A DNA stretch of 64,000 bases, from assembly GCA_021432635.1 (NCBI GenBank), contig MU270083.1:304436-368435 (forward strand). The letters run 5' to 3'. Within the stretch, counting starts at the first letter, position 1; every line of letters starts with the position of its first letter. The translations under genes were made by a program, and so were the position numbers. The notes under the pieces are model-generated. The model made no database searches. It was given only the letters and a program-made list of their open reading frames with translations, and was not told the DNA's origin. Shown in pieces: positions 11,841 to 23,600 of this stretch. This DNA is from Thozetella sp. PMI_491. Taxonomy: Eukaryota; Ascomycota; Sordariomycetes; Chaetosphaeriales; Chaetosphaeriaceae.

Positions 11841-12263
11841 AATGCCACGCCGTCTCTGTGACTCGAGTTTATCGCACCAATAATACCCAGGATGATTTTC
11901 TCATACCAGTAAATAGTTGAGGCAGACTGCAGAATTTCTGAATTTATTAGCATGAAGCCATCGGTATCACTAACAAGGGCAAGGACTCGTTGTGTCAACC
12001 TGTCATTGTTTGAAGTGCTGCCAAGCAAACCTAGGTCTGGACTCTAGATACATGTGTTACCACTATCTAGCGTGGTCCTCTCGTCTAGCAAATAGCCTCA
12101 ACATCATGGCAGGCAAACTTAGCAAATGAGTGCCTTCTTTGGGTCGGGCCTGGCTCCCACCGGAAGGGAAGAACGCCCTGCAGCCCTCTCGGTACTCAGG
12201 AGACCCAGTTCCGGAAATCTAGAAAGCATTCTAGATGATGAATGAGAAAGCATACGAATGCAT
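11841..12263. other. Convergent intergenic region
   Basis: This 423-bp gap lies between two convergent genes and presumably carries both 3' UTRs. Nothing else is recognisable. Confidence 0.5.
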
Positions 12264-14362
12264 CTACCAGCCACTCGACTGGTTCACGCCCTCGTCATTG
12301 CCAGCAGAATCACCGCCCCAACCCGAGGCGGACTTGCCAGCAGCTTTGCCGTCGTTGCCAGAGCCCCAGGCAGAACCGCCGTTGTCGTCTTTGTTGTCTC
12401 CATTCCCACCCCAGCCGCCATCGCCTCCGCCAGGGGCTTCACTGCCACCGAGGTTACCATCGTCATCCTCCCAGTCGGAATCGGCCTCGAACTTGATCTT
12501 GTCACTCGCCTGACCTTCGGGGACATAGGACTGGAGGAATTCGGGGATGTCTTGCTTTGTCTCGAGGAGAGTGCGAGTGAGGACACTTGCAATCGGCTCA
12601 TCCCGCTCCGTGAAGAACGAGGTGGCCAAACCTCGGTGGCCAATACGGCCAGTGCGACCTGCTATTGTGTTAGTGTAAAGGACCATAGATACTCATATAG
12701 AGACACGCACCGATACGATGAGTGTATTCCTCGATTCCTCCGTATTCTAGATTCGGGAGATCATAGTTGATGACGTGCATCACGTTGCGCACGTCAATGC
12801 CACGAGCACTCACGCCAGAAGCGATGAGAACAGGGCTGTCGCCCCGCTTGAAGGCTCGCATGGCGGCCTCGCGCTCCTTCTGAGTGCGGTCGCTGTGCAT
12901 GGAGGTACACGGGACCCCCTGGTTGAAGAGGAAATCATCTATCTCGTCCGCAGTTCGCTTGCTATTGACGAAGATAATGGTTCTTGCCGGAGGTAGCGAC
13001 CGCAAAAGGTCGATCAGAGCTTCCTTCTTCTTGTGAGGCTCCACCTGGAACACCTGTTGCTTGATGTTCTCATGAGAGCTACCAGCACGGCCGACACGTA
13101 GGCGAACGTAGTCCTCTGTGAGATAGGTCTTGGCAAGGTCGCGGAAAGACTTGGGAAATGTGGCAGAGAAGAGCATGTACTTGATGTTGCCTTCCTCTTG
13201 CTCTGTGTTTGGGTCAACCCTAGCTCATGTGGGGGTGGTAAAGGGGGGCGAGGAAGTAATACATACCGCCACCAGACAAGATCTTGCCAAATTCCTCCTG
13301 CCAATCGTCATGCAACATCTCGTCGGCCTCATCAATGACCATGTATCGCAGGCGCCGAAGGGTTAGAACGCCGGGGCGGTCCATAAAGTCAATAAGGCGA
13401 CCGGGAGTTGCGATCAAAACATCGCAGCCCTTCTGAAGCAGTTCAATCTGCTCACGCAGGGGTGTACCGCCATAGATTACGCAGGGGCGCAACATCGTGC
13501 GATAGCAAAATTTGCGTGCCTCGTTGAAGATTTGGACCGCGAGCTCACGGGTCGGGCAGACGATCACGACAAGAGGCTCCGCACAAACAGGAGGGTCGAT
13601 TCCCGGACGATAGGTCGCTGGGTTAGGCCGAGGAGCGGCCAGCTTCTTGGCCTTGCCCATCAATTTGTTGAGAATGGGGATCAGATAAGCGGCGGTCTTG
13701 CCGGAGCCTGCTTGTGATCAGCCAGGAGAACATATGCTGGAAGGAAGAGAGCTTTACCGGTCTGAGCAATGGCAATCACGTCATGCCCAAGATTGATAGC
13801 CGGCAGGCAGTACTTCTGAATAGGTGTAGGGACTTCATATCCCGCCAGTTCCACGTTGCGAACCATGACAGGGTGAAGTCCGGCCGACTTGAAATTGCTA
13901 ATGGGAATTACTTGAACTGGGCCTTCCTGGTACAGTTCAATGGAGGCAATCCTGGGGACAGTCAGCGACTAGAAAGAGACAGCCAGGCGTGTTAGCTCAC
14001 TTGGTGAAATCGAGACCGTGACTGATACGCTCCTCTGTGTTGCCAAAGAGGATACGTTCCAGCTCCGGGAACTCGGGGCCAACGTCACCATGCTCGCCGT
14101 CCCACTCATAGACACGAGCGCTGCCGTCCCAGGTGGTATTCTCGTTGGACTGCATGGCGTCGTAATTGTAAGGCTGGACCTGGTTCCAATGTCCAGGCTC
14201 ATCGGCTAGCCCGACGCTCTTTGACTCCATGGTTCCAAGGTTCTGCTGTTGATCGTTGTTGCCACTGTTGCTGCTACCGTGGTCCACGGTCTTGGTAGCA
14301 CCAGTCGCAACATCAGCACGAGTAGGGAACCGAGCCGTGGTGTTCCAGCCGGAATCCGCCAT
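12264..14362 (-). CDS. DEAD-box RNA helicase of the Ded1/Vasa clade
   Basis: Five exons: 14362-14001, 13951-13758, 13707-13267, 13202-12711 and 12658-12264, joining in frame to 627 residues. All superfamily 2 motifs are present in order: Q motif (GYEVPTPIQKYC), motif I AQTGSGKT, Ia PTRELA, Ib TPGR, II DEAD, III SAT, IV IIFVNSK, V ARGID and VI HRIGRTGR. The N-terminus is polar with Trp residues. The C-terminus is acidic and then Gly/Trp/Asp-rich, typical of RNA-binding tails. Introns split motif I (after AQTG) and motif VI (after HRIG). It is an ATP-dependent RNA unwinding or RNP-remodelling enzyme. The overall style fits a filamentous-fungal Vasa-like paralogue better than canonical DED1, whose N-terminus I recall as different, so I give no symbol. 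Introns are 49, 50, 64 and 52 nt. Confidence 0.93.
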
Positions 14363-16081
14363 GGTTGTTACCGTGAGTGATGGAAATCTGACGAAGGACA
14401 GGTAAGCCTCTCAGGTTCAGTCAAAAAAGTGACTGGATGATCCTGTTGGCGGACGGAGTGAGGTTGCTGAAAAGAGGCCAGGTCTGACGAAGGTACTGTC
14501 GCCTAGGGACTGGGGAAGGAAAACAGAGTGCCACACGCTCAAAAAGGTGAAAAAGGTGGAAGCCTTGCAAGGCGAAGGGAAGGTGGGTTAGGTACGAGAG
14601 GTACTTAGAAACCAATCAGCCTAGCGATGGTGGATGCTTGGGTGATGGGAGAGAAAAATGAGAGATGAAGCTTGGAGGAAGATGTGAAGATGACCGCTTG
14701 GTTTTGTACTTGAAGAGACATGTGAAAAATTTCCGAGAGAAGTCAACTGTTACTAACTTTGTGATGGCCTCCGCGATCCGGGTGACAGTTTGGATGCCGC
14801 GAAGGTGATCCTCCAAAGACCTAGTGCCAAAGGCTAGAGCTGCGAAGACTTGGGGAAAGGGTTCGAGGTGTGACGGGAGAGAGCAAGAGAAAACAGTGAG
14901 TGTGGAGATGAATCGGTGGTTAAGTGACGAAGGGAAAGGTGGTTTAACAATAGATGCGCAGCCAAAGGGCAGGGCGGATGGGGAGACAGAATTCGCTAGA
15001 TCAAACGAAGAGCCAAGGGGTGTTTGGACTGACGGTAAGATCGAGGATGAAGAGAACGTACCTATTTCTACGAAGCTGGGGTGCTCAGATTGTATGGATG
15101 GATGGGGTAGATAGGAAGGAGAGATGGACAGGATATGGCGGATGTAAGGAAAGATGAGAGGATGGAGGAGACTAGATGAAGTAGCCGGGAGGGAGGGCGG
15201 TGGGTGACGGAGGAAAACAGTGGCCGCAGTCACTTGCGCAAGAGAGTGACAGGTGTTGCGGCTTGGGTCAAATGGGCGACCTCGTAGGTGAGGGAAAGAG
15301 GGATCTAGAAAGACGATCTGGCTCTGCGAAAAAACAGAATAGGTAGCCAGCGGGGAAAGAGTGGCTCTATTTCCAACCCGATTGCGCCTTCTCGAACGAG
15401 CTCAGCTACGTACCAGAGAACAGATTTGCAGAAATTGGCACAGAGACGAAGCTACTTGAAGTCACGAGAAGCAGAAGCCGAGGTGGCTCTATTGCATATA
15501 TGCCGAGTGACCGACATGGCAAATCTATCCTGATCCAGCCTCTTTCTGTATAACGGAGCGAATATGGCTTCGCGTTCGGCGCTGGCTGAGGTAAGTACCC
15601 GCGTGTGTAAGGTGACACCACCGAATAAAGGCAGCAACTACCTAACCTACCCTATTCAAAGCCCTAGGCACGTCAAAGCTGATAATTTCAGATGAACCGC
15701 TCGAGTATTCTGATTGCTGTTTTTAAACATCTTATGGCAACCTGTTGCACACCGTATTGTTGACATGGATGGAGTTGTCTAAGGAGAAGCTGAGCATCAA
15801 ATGTGCGAGGCAAAATGGAGCTTCTGGGGACTTGTCTCCTTCCACCCCCTTTTCACCATATTTACATCCTCATACTTCTACTAGGTACTCATATTACCAT
15901 CTCCATCGCTGGTACAAATATTTTTCGCCATCCAACGCCCTATTACAAAGCTCAAGCCTGGCAGCAAGCCTGGGCAACTCCATGTTTGCGACTGCGCATC
16001 AGGTGATTTGCATAGGCCACTCTGGGGTATAACGAGCCCGAATCCACAAGAAACAGTGATATGTATGCGTGAGAAGCAGTG
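14363..16081. other. Helicase upstream region
   Basis: This 1.7-kb interval separates the helicase start from the IPI1 stop; both genes run on the minus strand. On the minus strand it is pyrimidine-rich (about 14616-15233), as expected of a promoter and leader. A 205-codon open frame there is Pro/Ser/His-rich with no domain, and I do not call it. Confidence 0.5.
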
Positions 16082-17277
16082 CTATGGCTGTACCACCGGC
16101 CTGTCGCCATCCAGACCAGCCTTCAATGCCTGATCCAGCGCAGCTGCCGACCGACCAACCGCACCACCCTCCTTCTTGGCGGTGTCCATACCCTTTGCGA
16201 TAGTTACACGCCATTTCTTGTCGAATATGATCTGCCTCGACTCTCGGTCAAGGTACATCTCGCTGTCCTCGTCTCTCGGCGACCCAAAGAGGTTTAAGTA
16301 CGCAAACGAGTTCGGTGTCCGCGGCGGTCGGTAGAGATTGTCCCAGTATGCCCTCGAATCATACGCCACGGGCGTCGCTGGTCGGAAACCAGCTTTAATG
16401 AACTGCGCCAAAACAAGAATCTGCCGCGCCTGCACAAGGGGTCCTTTCTTAACCAGAAGGTCGGATTTGGAGGCCGACGTCCAGCCTTTGTTCGCGCTCG
16501 CGGCGCCCATGTTGGCGTTCCACCCCAACATGGAGCTGAAGCTGCTCAGGGTCTTGAGCCACCCACCGGGGCATGAGACTGCTTCGTCGCCGGCAACTTC
16601 CAGCAGCCACTCGAGGACGTTAAGCGTGTCGGCGCGGATCTCAGCCGACAGGTGCGTCATGCCGCCGCGGACGTATAGAAGGATCCGGTCGGCGTGAGGA
16701 CCAACCTCGGAAGGCGGCAGCAGGCGGAACAGCTTGATCAGTTGCGAGCGAACAGCAGCTGAGCCGTCAGAGAGGCTGGGTAGCAACTTGGCCAGCAGTC
16801 CTGCTGTGCCCACAGGGTTGTTTGGTGGCTTGGCGGAAAGCTGGCTGATGAGGTGAGACAAGGCATCTTTCTTCTGATTGTCCGACTTGGCGCTGGACGC
16901 AAGGGAGAGGTGGTGCTTGAACTGCTCAATGGGCTCAAGTTCTGAGGTAGAGAGGTTCTGCTGGTTGACCACGATGCCTGTACAAGAGTGAGCAATGTGG
17001 AGGAGTAGTTTGGGGCCAGGGGGAGTCTTGGGCGACGGCAGGAAACGTACTCTTTGACTTGAAGCTTGTGTCTGTATAATTTGCCGCTTTCGCTTTTGCG
17101 TTGCCGACCTTTAGCTTGGTTTTCTGGAGCCAACGTCAGTACGACCCTTGAGCTGGTGCATCGTCTCTCCATGAGCAGGTGCGTCGTGTCGTCATGGGCA
17201 CGAGAATGCCTCGAAAGCGGGGCACTTACCTGAAAGTCCTTCTTCTTCTCCTTCTTCTTCCGATTGCTCGAGCCCAT
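16082..17277 (-). CDS. IPI1: Pre-rRNA processing protein Ipi1 (Rix1 complex)
   Basis: Three exons: 17277-17230, 17123-17051 and 16977-16082, total 338 residues. The N-terminus MGSSNRKKKEKKKDFQ, then KTKLKVG, SFKSK and SIVVNQQNLS, is the family signature shared with human TEX10. The body is an ARM/HEAT-like helical repeat (LISQLSAKPPNNPVG, LLPPSEVGPHADRILLYVRGGMTHLS). Ipi1 works with Rix1/Ipi2 and Ipi3 in removing ITS2 and in nucleolar-to-nucleoplasmic maturation of pre-60S particles. Phase 1 junctions give a clean SKS at the second splice. Introns are 106 and 73 nt. It starts 332 bp from, and opposite to, the roadblock gene. Confidence 0.95.
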
Positions 17278-17609
17278 TGTGCCTGCATCGAATTCCTACG
17301 GGGAATGGCCTGTAATGACAAGCTTTCAACGAGCCAGGCGCATGCCGATTGGGCTCTGCAGACCGCCTGGATGTAAGTCGGATGGGACGTCGTTGTCGGC
17401 GCGGATATTTTTGGCGGTGACGAACGGCAGTATTGGCGTGGCGGAAGTTGGTTAGGGAGGGTCCAAAAGGAGGGGAGCTTTCGGCGCCGCTCCATTGAGC
17501 CGTTGGGCCCAGTGCCAACAACCCGACATACTTTCTGACTACCTATCTACCCACGCTCTACGCAGCGTAGCGGGTTCCTAGTTGAGTGCCTCTGTCTCCC
17601 ACCGACAAC
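17278..17609. promoter_or_regulatory. Bidirectional promoter, IPI1 / roadblock gene
   Basis: Only 332 bp separate the two start codons, so the genes must share promoter sequence. No TATA box is obvious. Coregulation is inferred from spacing only. Confidence 0.5.
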
Positions 17610-18191
17610 ATGGCAGACCCAGCGACTGTACGTATGCGAGCAATCGATATTTCCTTCACCAATTCCTTGAAGCTGAACGCTAAACGGTCATCACTCTCTT
17701 GCTAGCCTGCGGCTGCCGATGCCCTCGAAGAGACCCTTGGTCGCCTGTCAAAGAAGGCGGGCGTCAAAGCTACGATTGTGCTGGACCGCGCCACCGGGGC
17801 AGTCATGAAGACGAGCGGCCAGGTTTCGTCTGTCCGCACGGAAAAGACACCGAGCTCCTCACTTCCGAGCCAGTCAACCAACTCATTTTCAGGTGAAGCC
17901 AGCGTCGCGCCTCCGCCGAGCGAGAACCAGGGTGCCGAAGAGCTGGCGGCCATGGTCTGGAACTTCGTGGGCACGGCTGGAAGTCTGGTAGAGGAGCTCG
18001 ACGCAGAGGTACGTCTTTCTTTCCGAGGTCCTGGAGCAGCAATATCTAGCCGAACCTAGGCAGGGGCTGACGCAGCGGGGAACTAGGACGAGCTGAAGCT
18101 GCTACGACTGCGCACCAAGAAACAGGAATTGGTGATCGTGCCGGACGCGAAATATCTCCTTATTGTGGTACACGATACCCCTCCTGCGTGA
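17610..18191 (+). CDS. Roadblock/LC7-domain protein (dynein light chain type)
   Basis: Three exons: 17610-17627 (six codons, MADPAT), 17706-18008 and 18087-18191, total 141 residues. The start has a strong context (CAACATGGC). The fold signatures are the N-terminal LEETLGRLSKKAGV helix, the strand IVLDRATGAVMKTSG, the long helix AAMVWNFVGTAGSLVEELD and the C-terminal pair ELKLLRLRTKKQELVIVPD and YLLIVVHD. The two halves are separated by a polar Ser/Pro-rich insert of about 35 residues, making it longer than the usual 95-110. Roadblock proteins dimerise and bind dynein intermediate chains; relatives regulate Ras-like GTPases. Dynein is the likelier partner, given the RTKKQELVIVPD end. Both introns are 78 nt. 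Confidence 0.88.
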
Positions 18192-20600
18192 TGCGTCGCG
18201 CGACGCGCTACCTGCGAGACGGGAAGGGCGGGCTGGATATTGAATCTATAATCGAGTCTCAACCTGGAACAGACGCGGCCCCGCGGGGGCCCTGGCGGGC
18301 AGCAGCTGGAGGGTGCATCACGCACGTCACTTGGGAGCCGGTGTCGAGCGCGGAGGCGGCCGGATCCTGTGGTGTCCCCCCAAAAAGTCGAATGGCGTTC
18401 AGGAGTTCAAGATTGATACCCCGAGATTGCAGTGACGGGGCGAGGCGGCTGCTAAGTGTGGGCGGGAAACGCACGCCTGATATTACGTTACCTGCAGAGG
18501 CCCACCTCCCCGTCGACGGCGCAATTTCAACCAAAGTGGTCCGTTCTGCCGGGGCAGATCGACCGAAGGGATCTATAACTACTGTAATTACCAGTTGGGA
18601 GTCGCGCCTCGGCCCACCCAAAGGAAACACGCGAGTGAGGCTTACCAGATACAACATAGTAATAGGCTACCACGTAGAGAACCTAGGCCGGCAGTCCGGA
18701 AGGGGGATTTGAAGGCACGCCTCGGAACCCTGTTGTGCCTGTTTCAGCGGTCCTGAGGGATGGCTTCTGGTAGACATTCAGCCTATCCCCCATAAACAAA
18801 AACGAAATGACTGAAGTGGCCCCTCACGAGCTGTGTATGTACATGCCCGGCGCCCTTCTCTTCCAAAGCACGGCCGAATGCTCCAGAGACAACGGGCTAT
18901 TGTCTAATGTCTTTTGGTGTCTCGAAGCGGCACAAGGGCTCCTACCTCTCTGTAAGACGCCGTGGCACAGGCGGCTGCATCCCACTGTGGACCCTGAGAG
19001 GAGCGAATGCAACAGAAACGAAACACCAGCTGCTGGCATACAACCAAAGCAGGGTAGAGACCGCTCATTGCGGGCTTGCATCGGTCAAGCCGCGGGTGAA
19101 TCGAGCTCGGTCGGCCCAAGCCTCTCTACCCACCTTCCTTTTCTCTCTTGCCCGTCCTGTTGCCTTTGGCGCGCAGATGCATCGGACGAGGAGGGATGGG
19201 CGAGACCGCTCCCCCCACCCAAAAAAGAACCACTACATCACCACTCCACCGTGCCGTCGATGCAGGCTCCTATCGAGTGGAAATGCGTTCAATTAGACTT
19301 GTCTCTGACTGGAGCATATGTGTCCCCCCAAAACCGGAATCCCGCATGCTGTGCTGGTCAACAGATCAAGCCGGGGAACAGGTCGGTGGGCACGTCTTCG
19401 AATCGCGAGCGCTCTAAGTCTGTCGCATTGCGTCAGGGCGGGCCCCGCTTCCCCCTTCTAGCCCCGAGCCTCTGAAGCTTCCCACACCACCGTCGGCCCA
19501 AGGCAGGCAAATCGGACCTGCCAGACGAGTTTGCCCGGCTGGGACTTGAAACAAGGTCGGACGGCACGCAGGGCCGCTAGCCAGCGCAGCCCAGCTGCTT
19601 CCTGCTCGAGATTCTAGGTTCGTCGAGCGGTGCCGTGCGGCGCCGGCTGCGGCCCCATCGCGAATAGCACCTTAGAGCAAGGGCTGTGCCTGTGCTTGTT
19701 GATGCACTTACCTGCCGGCCTGGCATGGCATGGCGAACTGGTGGTATCTCTCTTCTTGCGCTAGGCACCGCAGACCAGCAGGGAAATTGGGACTTGGCTC
19801 GAGAAGCAGCCCAAGTCCATGACTGCATGCACAGTTTGATGCACCAAGCTAGCCGGGGACCAGTCAGGGACCGGAAGGGGGCGAATATCAGGCCTGATAT
19901 CATCAGCCACACTCCGAAGTACCTCGTCCCGTCCATTCGGACACCATCCGGGCCCCCATATATGACCACATTGCGCGAGGCCTGTTTGATGATGAGCCCT
20001 TTTCCTATATCCCGCTTTGGGTATGTTATATACGGGCGTGTGAAGACCTGAGACAAGCCTCCGTTCTTCCACTGCTTCCAGAAACCAAGGGCATCCCCCC
20101 GGCTGCTCTGTTGCTGCGGCCAAGTCTGTTCCCCCCTCCTTCCAAAGAGCTTACCCCCAATAGCTTACCAGTTGGCTGCCGTCCTTATCTTGTTGGGTCT
20201 GATACTGGCCGATCCTTCGAGCTTTCATGCTTCCCACGCTAGCTGAGCCTTTGGATCAAACTCTTATGAGCTGTCGTGTTTCGTCGCCGGCGTGCCTGCC
20301 CTTCTCTCCTCTTTCCTCCTCTATCGTTCTCGCCCCCGGAGCCACCCCCAGTTTCCCGCCGCTCTTGGAGTAGCGACGACGACATCACCGGCCCACCCAG
20401 CCCCAGTCAAGAGCCTGGCCTGCGAGCTGCCGACTGCCGCGCGGGTGGCGTACCTTTGCTCAGGTTGATGCCCTATCGTTCCGTAGAACACCCCTCGGCC
20501 TCCCGGTGACGACTGCCGCACACCACACGCACTAAGCTTTGAACGCGCCGCCCCAGTGCCTTTCGCTTGCCAATGGGCAGGCCCGACTGCCGCGGCACCC
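18192..20600. other. Intergenic region
   Basis: A 2.4-kb gap between two + strand genes. Open frames on both strands are short, Arg/Ser-rich and unrelated to any family I recognise. The last 350 bp before 20601 are C/T-rich and probably the leader of the next gene. Confidence 0.45.
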
Positions 20601-23600
20601 ATGCATACCTTCTCGCTGCTGAAGAGGCGATCAGCCTCGGACCCAAAAAAATCCGACTCGGAGCTCGACCGGTGCCAGCATGGCAGTGACAGCGGGCGGC
20701 TGGATGACACGGGAGGCGAGAGCAGTGGCAGCAGCACACCGGCTAGGAATGCAAGCCCAAAGGACAAGAAAGAGCGACGCAACTCGAAGCGGGACCTTCT
20801 GCACGACCTCCGTGCGCGCCTAGTCAAGAAGCCGCCACCCTTGACCCCTCAGCGGGGGCGAACACCTAGCACTTTAGGTAGTCCTCCCCCGCAGCCCCTG
20901 CCGCAAGCTCCGGGGGCCGGCACCCGGGGACCTGCTGGCTGGTCCAACACTGGAGTAAGTGCACATGAGCCCATTCTGAACGGCTGATCCCTCCCCATCC
21001 CATCCCATTTGCACCCCATCGCATCCGTCCCTGCCTGCCTTACCTGCCTTGCCTTCCCCGCCGAGTTTTGTTCCTCTGGCACAACCCGGTCTAAACTCGA
21101 CTCGCATTACGTATTCTTTTTATGCCAGACCCTTTTATGCCAGACCCTTTCGGCAGCTGCAACAGAGAGACCTTTCTCGAGCTCAGTCAACCCAGTGGTG
21201 GCCGAAGGCGGCAAGGGAGGACTTAAAGCGGGGGGGAGGGCCCGGCCGAGCTTGAAGCATTGTCCGCGTCTGTTCTGAGCGGCCGTTGAAACGGCCCCAA
21301 TTGACTTTACCCCAAACCTGCGCCCCAGGCTTCTGCAACTCGAGAGCTTGTGTGGCTGTCTTGGGCTGTCTTCAAATGCAGCGTGGTCATGTGCTGGGGC
21401 CCCAGGGTCTCGCTCTCCGCTCCAAGTATAAGCTCCTGCCCGCCCCCCCTTGACCGCGTGACCAGCTAGGCTGGCACGTCGGTACCTGCAGGCGTGGTTC
21501 GGCGCGAAGACGAGGGGAATTGGCCCATCCAAGCTCGAAACTACTATCCCGCGGCGCGTCCCCTAGCCATTGAGTCCTGGATGCACCTTGGTTTGCTGCC
21601 TCTAGGCCTTTCGTTGGCTCTCCCCACGTTGTGCCCTGTTCGACTCGAGGTGTCCTTTTTTTTTAACCTCCCTGTACTGACATTGGGCTTTTGCTTGTAA
21701 GACGGCCTCCACCCCTCTCTCGCCCCGATCCCCCATCAACCCGAACAAGCCGCTGCCTTCGCCTCCTCCGCCCGGCAGCGAGCACCACAGCGACCCTCCA
21801 GCCAAGCCTGTGCTGAAGCTCGCCCGCATCATGGCGACTTTGATGGAGAGCGACATCGAGAAGCTCTTCTCGGGTGCCCCGCAGTACTTCGCCCGGTCTG
21901 CGGGACAGTACACCGGGGCTCCCAATCCATTGGTTGCTTTCCCATGGGATGAGGCACTAGCCATCCGAGACCTGACGGATCACATTCAAATTGAGGACAA
22001 AGCCTGGGGTTGTGTAACTGCATGGCCGCACATTACGCGTGATGTGCTGGGGCGGCCATCGACTGGCAAGAAGCGCCGCCCGCACTTCCAGCCCCGCTGT
22101 CGCGAGCGGCCTAATATGCTGTCCATGGGCGGGCTGGAAAAAGGCAGTGTGGGCTACCAGGCGGCGCTCGAGATGGCTGTCGCCGATGCGTTGCAGGAAG
22201 AGCAGTGGGGGTTCGAGAACCTCGGGTCCCAAACCCCGGCCATTGTCGAACAGCGTCAGAGGATGCTCACGTCCCAGGAGGGCCTGCGGTACCTAGACGA
22301 GACGGCAATTCTCGAGCAGCTCCTCAAAAATGGCAACAGATACGGCGAAGAGCACGCGCGGACGCGCCGCGAGTCTACCGACCTGTACAACGAGCTGTTT
22401 ATCCAGATCCTCCACCCGCCGACCAAGGTCATTGATCACAACGACCCTTACAGCCTTTCCGTCCAGATCCAGGCTCTGGTTAAGGTCCTGGCAACCCCAA
22501 ATGCGTGGATCGACTTCTCGCATGTTGAGTGGAGGATCCGCCTCGGTCAGCTGCTGTGGGGATATCCCGACGAGGATGACGAGGACGAGGGGGCCTCGCT
22601 CGCGACGGGCGACGACGCCACCGAGATTCAGGAGGAGCGGTACTGGCTCTTGCTTCAGATCCTGCTCGCGTGTGAGCTTCTGATAAGATTGGATGCCATT
22701 ACGGAGGGCGATGAGACTGGCGCAGAGATTAAGCGATCCGAGATGCTTCGGTTTGAGCGCGACGCGACACCTTCGGTTAAGTGGTCGCTCCACCTTGCCC
22801 GCGTGTGGCTTGAGAACATTGAGGTCATCAAGAACGAGAACGACACGCTCCAGGTGGAGGAGCAGAAGCCGGCCGGGTGGCTGGCAACTCTGACCAAGCG
22901 GATGTCCTTCTCCTCGCAGGACCTCGACTCCGAGCATCTGCCTAGGCCTGCGGCCGCCACCTACGCAATGAAGGGCAAATATAGTGCCAGGCAGGTTGAC
23001 GGGCTCGCACACTTCGCAAGGAAGCTCCGGTGGCCGGATATTGAGTCGTATGCCAACAGGATCTCGGAGAACATACGGCTTGTAGCAGAAGGCACGCCAT
23101 TTACCACGCCACTGGCGAGTCCTACTCCTCGAAATGCCAGCCGCCGGTCGTCCTACTTCGGGGGCGGCAGTAAGGACACAGTTAACACTGGTAGCCTCAA
23201 ACGGACACCCTCTCGGAGACAAAACCTCTCGGCTGCTTTGCGTCCTTCTGGTTGGCTATCCAAGAGCTACGTGTCAGGACTGATGCTACCTGGCGAAGGA
23301 TTATACCATTTCCTCATGTCGACACTGTTAGAAAACGACCAGAACGCTATGGCCAAGCTTGGCCCCATGGCGAACCTGTGCGGTGGTTTCGTCTACCACG
23401 GAAAGAGCTTCTGGAGCACGGCCTGCATCGTAGGCCGTGTGCTCGCAGCTGGGAAGGGGTCGGCCGAGTGCATGGGGTGGATCTCGAGCGACATTATGCC
23501 GGAAGGACTAGGCGACGGCTGGGTCAATGTGGAGGTGGCAGACAGTCTAGGTAGGTTTGCTAACGTGAACGCCAACTTCAAGCCGGCCGCCCAGCTAACC

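Noticed and set aside
14616..15233. A 205-codon minus-strand open frame upstream of the helicase
   Set aside because: Low-complexity Pro/Ser/His sequence from a C/T-rich leader.
22293..23222. A 309-codon minus-strand open frame inside the 1084-aa gene
   Set aside because: Shadow of the coding exon; composition and lack of domains match an antisense artefact.
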